In this document: positions 38,801-50,800 of the stretch, one piece after another
Position numbering within the stretch: position 1 is the stretch's first letter
Layout: each line of letters starts with the position of its first letter
NCBI GenBank assembly: GCA_002633005.1
Contig: NMRA01000054.1
Coordinates: 252,952-316,951 of the forward strand
DNA from: Phoronis australis
Lineage: Eukaryota > Phoronida > Phoronidae
DNA length: 64,000 nucleotides
Direction of reading: 5' to 3'
Translations under genes and position numbers: made by a program
Notes under the pieces: model-generated
What the model saw: only the letters and a program-made list of their open reading frames with translations
What the model was told of the DNA's origin: nothing
Database searches by the model: none

Positions 38801-41800
38801 CAGCAGTACAATAACCAACCATGACTAAAGGCACACTGCCGCCATTACCTGTGTTGGATGAACACTTGTTGTGAGCCACACCATTACAATCAGACGTCGA
38901 AACAGGCCCACACACATTAATATTAAACTCATGATTGTCTGCGTCCTTCACCTTGTAACCAGCGGAAGACTTAAGAGAACTCAAGTCAAACTCGTAACCT
39001 ACAAATCAAAAGATGTATAACAGTAAAATCTACACTCAAACAAGAAATATCTCTGAGGTAACTGACCTTACAAACAGTTGAATGTGAATCAACATTATAA
39101 TTGAGCATGATCAAAGGCAAATTGTGTGATGGAAGTAAATTTCAGTAAAGGCAAGCCATTAGTTGATATTTTAAAATGAAAAGAATGTTTGGAGAAATTG
39201 AAAGCTCAGAAAATTCTTGATGAAATGGAATCTCTAAAGACACAACCACTTGGGTCCGGTATGAACACATTTTTTTCCTGTTCCCAACACTTTGGGTGTA
39301 ACCGGTATTGTTTATGTCACTAAAAATTTAGTTATAGTAATGATGATGATGTCGTTGAAACTTATCGAGTGAGATGTAACAACACATATCAATTAAGCAG
39401 TTCCTTATTACAAAACTGAGTTACCAAATTGAAATAATCCTTAAGGCCAAATTGGTATCTGAGTTTCAGAACATCTCATTATAAAGTAGTACAACTAGTA
39501 AAACTAAAATGACGAGCTCCTCATTTTAGTTTTACTAGTTTTACTATTTTATATTTTTATTCGTCGGTAACTACACGGCATTGCAACATCTATTTGATTT
39601 CATTATAAAATAGAACTCACCAGTTTTTGGGTTTTTAGCTTTACAATTCCCAATGACAGGCTTAGGCGCTGGAGTGTTTACAGGACAGGCTGCTTTGGTG
39701 TACCAGATAAAATGATAGTCACAGTTGCTCTCGTGGTACAGAAACGATGGACGAGAGTCCTGTCACATGATTGAACAAGTTGAGAATTCAGACAATGTGA
39801 ACTTTGTGCAATTTGAAAAGATCTAATAGAGAGAAATTAGTGCTTCAAATGTATCAAGGAGCTCACAAGAGTGACCTCTGGAGTGCAAGGGAGATCTAAA
39901 GAGTATCACTGCCTTGAGCATGCAAAAAGGGTTTTTTCAAAGACAACCCAACATCCCAATCAAATGATATATTTGACCTATTGAAATGTCAGAGGAGGTA
40001 GTGTGGCCTAGTGTGACAAGCGCCAACTTCCTTTACTTGAGCTCATGGTTCGAGTCACACTGGGTCACACTGGGTCACACTGCTAGAATCTTAATATAAA
40101 GTCCCGTTTCTAGATCCTGAGTGCAGTTTTAAGTACATTTTAATAAAGCACAAAAGTGGTTCCAGGTGATCAGTGCAATAGCGCCACATGCACGACCTGC
40201 GCACGGCTGGTACAACATGTACTAGACCGCCTGCAATTATTTTCTTATTGAAATGTTGAGAACATCATAAAATACCGTAATGTCTCATATTAGCACCTAC
40301 ACGCTTGTTTTTTTGAAGACATTTTTGGTGCAAATATAAAACCTGGCACTTATTCAACAAGGCCAGTTTTGCAGACCTGGCACTCACTTACTGGTGACTG
40401 TTGTTACCAGCTGCATGGCAGGTTTGTTAAGTTTTTATTTATTAAGTAAACATAGTTTTGAACAGTGTTCGTTTTACTTGACCACCATATCCATACAATT
40501 GCAGGACTGGCTTCTGCACATTATAACATTTCTAATCATTACAACCTCACTCATGATATTTAACATATTGTAACCCACCTATTCATTAATTTCCATGCAT
40601 TGTGTTGACTTACATCAAGTTACCAGTAGGTCCTAGACTTTCCAGTAAAACAGTGAATTACGATCAGAGTTGTTCTTCCAATTTGTCTCGAATTACCGCC
40701 GCCAGCGTTTATTCAAAACCCGGCGCTTATTTAACAATGGTGTTTTAACTGGCTTTCACCTGGTGCATAATCGAGATCAGCACTTATTAATGGACTGTCA
40801 CTAACACGTGACACTATGGCAAGTCACTCATTTCAAGATCTCTCTCTTTCCCTCGTTTCTAACTTTTCTTCACTCCTTCTTCACGCACACTATTCACCCT
40901 CCTTCCTCTCCCTCCAACTACTACCCCAAGGTTTTCCACCCACTTACCAAGGAGTCATCACAGTTAAGAGTTATGATGGTGGACGAGTTCTGTCCATTGT
41001 CACACCTGTCTCCATTAGTATATTTCAACACAAGGTGGTGACGCTCCACTGTAAGTGGGTTGCTAGGTAACATTCCAAGATTCTTATACCTGTAACATGT
41101 TAGAGCTGCTGAGTTTTTTATACATAAACAGCATTAGGTGATACACCAATATATAATTGCATTTAACATAAAATGATAAACTATTTGATATTCAAAATAC
41201 AATATTAGAATATAAAATTCAATATTTTGTTTTGTTTCGAAGCATCAGTGAGCTAAGACATAAACAGTTAATTACAAAATAGCACTTTATTTGGACATTA
41301 AGTTGAACAACGGAAATTTAAAACAAGAAAAGATTGCCTTCAGACTCGTTTGCTTCAAAATTCTAAAAACAGGTCTGCTGAAGCTGACTCATACTCAAAC
41401 GTCTGCTGAAGCTGACTCATACTCAAACGTTTGTGTCAAAACATTATGATGTACATTAACTTAAGTTTATATTTTATGCAAAGATTGACCTATATACAAA
41501 TCTCAGATAAACACAGTTAAGCAAAGCTTTGAGTGGTGGCTACGCACTTTTTCTTTGGATCTGTCTCTGTGGTGTTGACTTGACATGCTGCAGAATTGAG
41601 TGGACACGCTGTACCTGGAAAACCATGTTAAATGAATCTGAATTCACCTATTACAGTCGTATCACTTTCAGTCAACATTTCACAGCAGCTACTGTGGTAA
41701 TCTCATCAGATGACAGCTAGTTATCTTTAGATTATCATGACTATAGTAATCGAGATGTTTAAACCTTTCAAACTTCCCACCGAACCAATATAATAATGCT

Positions 41801-44800
41801 ACTGATCATACATGTGCGTATTTTGAACCATGTGGGTATCCTAAATACCTTTTTCAACTTTTTTACTGCTTTCCTTATACGAGCAGCAATTGCCTCTAGT
41901 GCACATGCCTTAAATTTGGAGTTTTCTGTATGCCTTTTGTTTATGCATTGCACCTTGCATTTATAAACAGTGTTCAATAGATAACACATCAATATCTAAC
42001 ATTTTATTAAAATAAGTCGAGCTTTACTAACATGCTATTTTAAACAAGAGCAACGCGGAGCGTTGAAATGCTGCCACGAATGCATTGCAAATGGTGTGCT
42101 TTTAGGGTTATTTATTTATATCATAAAAATGGCCTAGATGGCACAAAAACATACAATCCATCCAAAAACAGGAAAATGCCATATTTCATAAAAATCTGTC
42201 AAGGAACTTTAGAGAAACAAAGGAAAACAAAATAAAATGAAATTGCCACTAGTGGGCAGTGTCCGTTGGATTCGCTTGAAAGTCGTCATCTGTTGTTATC
42301 TTCATATAAATACACTTTACTTACTAAATTTAGTAAAAATCCTGCACTGGGTTTAGGAGATACAACTATGGGCGCAAAACAAAACTACCACTAGGAGGTG
42401 CCACAGTAGTCAGTCCACCATCATCAAAGGTCCTCTTCACACTGAGAACATATATGCCAATTTTCAAATGATTTGGTTGATACAGGGGTGGACGCCAAAA
42501 ACAAGATTTGAAAACAGCAAAACTGGCCACTAGCTGGTGCAAAATACCTCCATCCAAAAACAGGAAGATAACGTCATCACACCAATAGATGCCTATATTT
42601 AAAATTTTATGAAAATCTGTTGAGGACCTTTGAAGATAGAGTTAAATGTAAAACTCTAAAATTGCCACTAGAGGGCACAGCAGTAGTCAGATCTGTCCAA
42701 AAGTCATCGTCATTTGTAGTCAACATCATATAAGTACACATGCTAAATTAAGTAAAGATCCTACGAACTGTTTAGGAGATACAGCCATAGGCGCAAAAAA
42801 CAAAACTGCCACAGTAGTCAAAATCGTCAGAAAATCATCGCCAACCGTCCTCTTTATACTAAGCACAAACATGCCAATTTTCACAATCATCCTTTGAACG
42901 GTTTGGTTGATAGAAGAGTGGACGCAAAAAAAAGACTCGAAAACAGTAAAAATGGCCACTAGGTGGTGCAAACAACATCGAATGCATCCGAAAGCGGGAG
43001 GATAGCGTCATCTCACCAATAGGTGCCTACATATTGAATTTCATGAAAATCCGTTAAGGATTTTTGAAGATACAAAGGTAAGCGTAAAAAACTAAAATTG
43101 CCACTAGGGGGCACACCGGTAGTCGGATCCGTTCGAAAGTTCGCTCATGCCATCCTATCTGTAAAAGGAACACGTGCAAAACTTCATGAATATACCTCAA
43201 TCAGTTTTGGAGATAGAGCAGCGGACGCCGGACGGACGGACGGACGTAGATGACGGCATAATGCGTCCACATATAAATATGTGGGTGCATAAAAATTGCT
43301 CTTTCATTCTATGACAAGTAAGTGCTTCATGCATAGGCCCAAGCACCTCATTCCAGAAATATGCACAGCTTCACAAACAGGTACACAGACTTAAATACAT
43401 GCATATACAATTTTAAATACTAGGTTCCTGACTAGGAAAGGGACGAAATTAGTGTTGCCAAGCCTCACGAAAGATTTCCATGGAGGCGATCTGAAGATTT
43501 ATTTCAGAACTCAACTTAAAATGGCACAGTTTTATGTTTTAGAGACCCACACATTAATAGCTGCTATTCTTACCCTAAAACTTCCTCACCAAGTGATGTT
43601 ATTTTACAATCTTTTTTAAAGCACCATTTGCCCATGAAATTCAAATATTTCTCTAATTCACTATGATCTCAAAAATGTATTGTGAACACGGCAGTTTCTT
43701 TAGAAAATTTCATTTGTTGGATTCAGAGGATTGGTGCAAGTATCACAAATTTGTATCAAGATGGTATAGATTACTCTCTATTTCGTAAAGATGGTATATA
43801 TGGTTATAATGTTTACTGTTACATTACAAAGACACACAGCTTGTCTGCGAGAGCCTTGATTCACAAACGAACTGAACTATCAACATATCTGATGAAATGA
43901 GTCTGCTCTACAACCAGTACAGAGTAATGGCAGATGGTAACAATATATTTGTATGCTCCTGTCTATGCTAATGTATAGCAGGAACTAAACGAGAATGTTA
44001 TCTTAACAAAATCTATACTATTAATTGACAACTTGGGAATGTAAAAACAAAATATTCTGCAAATAAGTGACCTTTGCACTAATGACGTACCTTGGGGGCT
44101 CACATAGTCTGCATCATGCAGTGCTATTCCCCAACTCCACATCATGATACTTACTGGACACGGTTCAGTGATTTACAGCGGATCGTTTTCACTAGAAAAC
44201 TTGTTTTTTAAAACATTTGGCAATTTTCAACCTACTTCTAGTCACATCGTTGTTATATGTTGTGTTTCTAACTAATTTGGCCGAGCAATCACAGAGATAA
44301 GGAATTACCCTGCAAGTTCCACTTAAAATCTGGCACAACACAATAATTAGGACACATAAAAACTATCGCTACCTTGATGATCAATAAATCTTCTGATTCG
44401 GTAACGTCACAAATTGCAATTTCCCAAAACATCTTGTCTTACGGTAAAGTCGCGTGATTTTCGGACGGCCCGCCATTTTCGACCAAGAATAAATATTTCC
44501 GAAATGAATTTTTCATAGTCCACGAAATTCGTACAAGGTCAAAAAATGTTTTTCAATGATCCTCAAATTTCGGACAATGTCATAAACATCGGATTTTTGT
44601 CCCGCGACTTTCGGACAAGGAAAATTTTTAGAAACGGTAATTTGGGATCGACGCAACTCCCGTGTCAGTAAAGCGTTCAACGGGATGATTACTACTGTAT
44701 ACGGCTTAAGTCCGAGAATCGGTATAACGGGTTTGTAATTTTTACCTTGTCTTGACGATGTCACGACCGTTACTCGATTGTCTTGCGTTTAGCTTGTGTT

Positions 44801-47800
44801 TGGCGCTTTAGCTATGATTAGAATCACCGAGTTCCGCATGACGAAAATTTCTGATGAAAATACTAATAGGAAATACACCGAAGGCTGCAACTTTTCTTTG
44901 TAGCCCAACATGGGCTCTGGTTTAATTAGGCCGTGCTGTTCGACTTCCGACTGTGACATTGAACTTGCACGCCTGACATCAACTTGCGTGTTTACGAAAC
45001 GTTTTTATTTTTAAAACGTCCTGGCCTTTGCAAATGCCCTTGTTAGTGGCTAAAATCTCCCGACGACGTGTCCGGATTTTATTCTTGACGTGATGAGAAA
45101 TATTTTTTGTTTGGCCCCCATACACAATAGGCCACAGCTAAGTCTGTCCGTACTGAGGATATCGCGCGTTCAAAGTAGTGGAGATAGTGAACAGCAGCAG
45201 CCGAATGAGACGGAGCCAAAGTAAAGCTGGTTGAAAATCAAACATAATGCAAGGCCCAGCACTCAGAAAGGGGCGCGGCGCACACGCAATTGTTACAGAG
45301 ACATTGCATCCCTGTCCTATGTTCTGTAAGTGCCCGTGTGCTATAACACATATCAAAAACTCATGTACATCCACGTAACCACGTTTCACTACTTTTATAA
45401 ATTGTCTGTTGCTCTCTGATAAGCATCGCAGATGCAAGAATCTCGCTAAAGAAGATAGTGTGATAGTGTGCTTCGTTTGCAATGCCTTACCGTACGTCTT
45501 GACGTCTTCAGTCTAGCGTGTTCGTGAGATTCTCACCCTTGCGCCCCTGGTCGCAGACTAGGGTAGAGTTCAGTAGCTGTCTTGGGAAATACAAAAATCT
45601 AGCCAAAATCACGCTTTCAATTAAAAAACACAATACATCACGTCTTTTCATGAATTCTTGCTTTTAGCGAAGTTCTAGCGTTACGAGCTTTACTCCAGAT
45701 GAAAACCTAAAAAAGATTTAACTTGCGGCGACCCTATTTTGCTTGCTCATCCACTGGTCTGTGTACTTGTGGTCTTGTTAATTCACACCCTGTACCGTCT
45801 GAGGTACAACACCCGGAACTCCATGGTGTCCCAACATTAAGATGAATCCCGACAAGGACACCGGGACCCTGTGGCCCTCTCTGTCTGCGGCGACTAAGAA
45901 AATCCTCCACCAATCATTTCGAAAAATGACAAGTCAGTTGAATCAGATTTGGTAGACATTGCTTCTTGTGGTCCTAGGGGTAGGCTAACAAGAATACAGG
46001 ACTTGGAGTCCGATGTAACGTGCTTGGAACCTGATAGGTGTTTCCGACCCGGAGTTCCATGTCTACTTTCCACAGGACCTTGTCTTCTTGCCCATGTTAC
46101 CGCCTTCAGTTGATAGTTTTGAGACAAAAAAGAAACGTGATCTTAAACTACAGACCATGTTTTTTGTATTACTTGATATAGTTTTAGAGGCATTTCAGCT
46201 GTAAGTGTGTTTAACTGTGTTGACTGTTACATTGCTAATTATTATTGTTCTATTTTTACCCGAGGTGAGCCTTACTTGTAGCAAGTATTACCAGCGATTT
46301 CCGTATATAAGTTGGGGAAACCAAACGTCTTATGTAAAAATACACCAGGGCCTATACTCAGCAATGCCGAATACACGAACACAGTATAAATACTGTAGCT
46401 CACCCTAATTATATCTTAGTTGGAATAGCATTATTTTTAGATTTCAAGCATGCATTTTTATTCTCAGGTATGCATCCCAGGTATATTTTAGGGAAAAATT
46501 TAAGATACGCAAATTGGCCATATATTCTGCTTGACTTATATACGGAAATCTATGGTGGATCTTCTTAAACCTGTAAACCATAAAAATTTCATTGAGACAA
46601 TTTTGTTCTACTAACATGTTCAACTAACATTCCGTTCATGCAAGTCGGTCAGTACGTTCGCATTTAAGGCGTTATTGCAACAGGTAAGTGTTGTTTTGAT
46701 TTTTGTTTGGTGTTTCCATATTTTATTTTGTTATGTATTCCTGTCTTCAGATAGTCACTGTTATTCTTCAACAACATTTCTGTACTTATAATGGGACTTC
46801 AGTAAACTCGCGACTGTTCATACTTTAAATGTTTGCAGAAGTGTGTAGTGTCCATCAGCAGAGACCTGTGGGAAGAACCATTTTCCGTAACTGTACCAAA
46901 TATATGACGCAATGAAATGAAAACGGTCGACATAGATGAATTGTAATTGGTTAAATATATATTAAGAAAGAAATTTAAATATATAAATAGTAGACCGGTT
47001 CTTGAATTGCCTGGTTTACGTCCTTCATGAGTTCACCTGTCCCAAATTGAGTGCTTTCGTTTTTCTTTGCAGGTCGTCACTAGTCGATTCTTCTAACAGT
47101 CGTGATCTGCCCAGTAGCCTATTGTATCAACGTGCGCAACAACGGTCTTGGCAGGGGGGTTGCACCTAGCAGACTCCCTTAGAATTAATGGCACAAAATC
47201 GACATTGGTGTGCAGCAGGAGCCCGGGGGGAGGGGGGTGGCGGCATAAATTAGTAGTGACTGAGGGAGACTGATCTGCGCGAAATTGGTGACGACCGTGA
47301 ACGGCGCTAAACTGGTGACGACCAGAAGTAACGGCCCTGTTATATTCCACGCAGATTATCAGAAAATGTTAACGATTATCAGTTTCATTTCATCCACAAA
47401 CAGATTTCACAAGTCAGTTTTCACTGTTGTTAAAAACGTAAGCGAACCCAGATGTGTTAGGTCACCTCAGTTGCATGAAGACGCGCCAGTGTATCACTGA
47501 GTTAACATCGGGCGTTTCAAAGGCTGTGGATGAGAAAGGTTTTACTTGTAAAAAAACGGTTGGGTGAATTTGATGTTGGTAGCATTTGAAATTGCATTTG
47601 CTTTCTAGACAACGCCCTTATATATACAATATGTTAGTTAATCGTGTCTTCAGCCGCGCAGCACTGTACTAGTCGACGCATTCCCATCGTTTGCGGTAGA
47701 ACGACAGCGCTTCTTCAACAATTCAGACGACTACCGGGACGACAAATGGGGATCACGAGTCGATGAGAAACTACTCGCTTTGTTATCATGATTGTCTTTG

Positions 47801-50800
47801 TAATCTATTTTGGGTAATTGTTCAATCGAAGTTTTCATGTTGAAACTGAGCTTTCAGTTAATATGGAAATAAACGTGTCAGAGTTAACTTGCGTTTCGGT
47901 TTGTAACCAGCAGACAATGCATGGATACGTTTAATAAACATAAATATATGCTATGTTCTTGTCATTGTTCGTCACTTTCGTCATTGAACTCGTTCGCACA
48001 TATATTACTGTTACGTTTAATGCAAAATTCGTTAAAATTGAGGAAGCGCATGTTTTGATGGTCGGGAACCCTCTTTGTGCGCCGAATACGCAAGTCCAGC
48101 TTTTTATTGGAAAACCATGCATTGACAGTGCAAAGTTTTTTTGTTGAGAAAACGCATTTTTACAAAAGAGAATCGGTTGTCTGTAACGTTTCATGTGTGT
48201 CAACAACGCAAACCAGACCCATTCATTGAAAAGCCCATATTTGTCACCAGGAAGACTCTTCACAACGCAGCCCGATATTTCAAGTGAGATAGGGCAGTTT
48301 TGAAAAGATTCCGTCACTTGCCGAGAACGGTTTTTGAGTATCGGCAATGCAAGCCGAATATTTCATATTGAGAAAGCACATCTTTGAAAAGAAGAACCAA
48401 CACTAGTTGGGAACGGTTTTTGTGCGTCGACGGCGCACATTTCTTATTGGGAAAGCCAGATTTTCAAAAATTAATCGCTCAGACTATTTGAGTCTCATTT
48501 ACCTGTAATTATACTGCTATCAAATGACCGAGCCAGCAATGTTGATACTACGACCGCTCATCGAAATAATGTACACCCACGAAATTCGGACACTAGCGGA
48601 AACCCAAATTTGGAGGTCCGCCAAATTCGGACACCACAGAAATAATGTTTCGCGAGATTCGTCCAAGAATGAATTTTTTCTATTGGAATTAATTTTCAGT
48701 GTCCGAAAATCACGCGACTTTACCGTACATGAACCCAGAGTACATTTCGACATTTTCTTACCTGTTCGGTGTACGATAGACGAGCAGACGTTGAGAACAT
48801 ACTTTATGTGAGGCTGCTGTGGTGTGGTCATAAAATAGCTGTCATTAGTAAGAGTCAGGCTGCTTAAGTCATACTCATTACCTCTACTGTCCCTGAAATA
48901 AAACAAAAATTGGGGTGAGTCTCGTACTACAAAATATACGGAAATCAAAAACAATAAAGGAGCTTCGTCCGCCCACCCTGGACAGGACAACAGACAGCAG
49001 AGGTAAAGGTTCCCTTTTATAATCTGAAAAGAGTACCTTAAGAAAATGCTTCAGAGAGTACAGAGGTCGGCCAAACCTAGAATTGGAAATTCAAAAAAAA
49101 TGGTGCACGTACACAGTGTATACAATTCGAGCTGATAATGGTATATAAGGAATATAAGCATACTAATTCCATTTTTGTTTATGCTTAGCTTACATCTTTA
49201 AGATACACTTTTTCATCATCAAAAAAAATTTCTAAATCAAAAATCAGTGAACTTAGAAATAATGATACATAATCTGTGTTCGGGATTCTAATTTATGTTC
49301 CTTTTGTAATAAAGCTCCAGAGACGCTGTCACACCTTTTTTGGGAATGTCGCCTTGTACAAGATTTCTGGAAGGAATTTGGACAGCTAATGCAAAAGTGT
49401 CACATTTAGCTTCCCAACAGTCTCTCTTACAAACGAGTTATTCTTGGACTTTACGAGACGCATGATTTTGTTTTTAACATTTTGCTTCTAATAGCCAAAC
49501 AGTACACCTACAAGAAGAGATGTCACAAAAATATACCTATTTTCACAGGTTTATTACATATACTTATGAGTACTACAATGCTGAAAAATTAATTGCACAT
49601 AAAAACTTTGTATACGACAGCTTCTCTGCGAAATGGGAAAATTTCATTGTTCACATTAACTCAATGTAGAAGTTGTTTACTTTATACGATATACGAGAAT
49701 GGTCTTTCTTGAGGTGTGCATGCGTGTATGAATGGATGTACTTATTTGTTTGTTTGTTTTTGTACTGTTTTATAAATGATAATACATTCTTTAAAAAAAT
49801 AAAAAATAAAAAAATAATGATACATACTTGACACTACACTCCGAGATAGAAAAAGGAGCACATGCTTTAGATGTTGGCCATTCGAAGAGATACTTGCAGT
49901 CAGATGTCTCATTCAAATAGATAGGTCCGTCACTGCCATACTTTTTCTGGTCACAAGTAAATTTGATGATGGTTGTGCGGTTAAACTTGCGGTTGTGACA
50001 TGGCTTGCCACCAGTGTAGGTCAGTGAAAGAGAACCGTCTTCATAAACGAGTTTGTCCGTGGCTTGGCCTGTAGACAGAGACGGAATTGCAACAATGAAA
50101 GGCATGCACTTTACATTACAACGCGACTATGTGGTATACAGTGTTCAGCGCTACCTACAATTTACCTGTGACTTGGATGGAGATTTAAGGCAGTGTTTTT
50201 TAGATTGTTACCCTCATCACGCTATTAAATCATCACTGTTATGACATTCAAATGAATCCCAAAGGAATTTGACACAAAAAAATCCATGAATAAAAATAAT
50301 GTTCGTCTTTGTCAACTTGGCTCGTCTTGTACACCAGCATTTGAATCAGGGTCAAGCAAGCCGTGCTCTGACAGCACTAAAGAGCTGAATGTTTGCTATT
50401 CAAATAAAATCCTTTGCATTTACAGAATGTGCAGCCCTACACCCACCTACCTGCATTGACATAGTTGATCTTGCTGCCAACTTTCCACGTCTGACATACT
50501 CCAGCATTGCTACAATCCTGTATACCACTCCGTATGTTGCGACAGACATCCAACTGGAATGTGTACTTATCGTACTTGACCATGTATGGAGCGGACGCAG
50601 ACTGTAGGGGTGTCAGGTCGAACTGCTGGTTGTAGAGGGGCTCCGTCACTTTACAGTCCTTGCCAACTTGTCTCTTAAAACAGACAACCAGCTTGGGTAG
50701 ACACCAACAGACACTAGGCTCTTAATAAATATATTGAAATAAACATCCAAACAATTCCGCAACCAACATAATAGTGGAAATGACTACGTACTTGCCTCTC

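Larger units (their letters stand above)
41615..48761 (-). other. Largest receptor intron, 7.1 kb, built of mobile DNA
   Basis: This intron contains the medium HE copy (42046-43292), an R2 copy (43951-44325) and the 4.28-kb TIR element (44442-48725), which together fill about 80 percent of it. Without these it would be about 1.2 kb. Confidence 0.85.

Noticed and set aside
40270-40800. Possible further MITE beginning TACCGTAATGTCTC
   Set aside because: No matching inverted end was found to the right.
45138-45482. 114-residue minus-strand ORF in the large TIR element
   Set aside because: Its composition is unremarkable and the opposite strand reads more like protein; neither is intact.
47931-48347. 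138-residue minus-strand ORF
   Set aside because: It lies over degenerate tandem repeats inside the TIR element and shows no domain motif.
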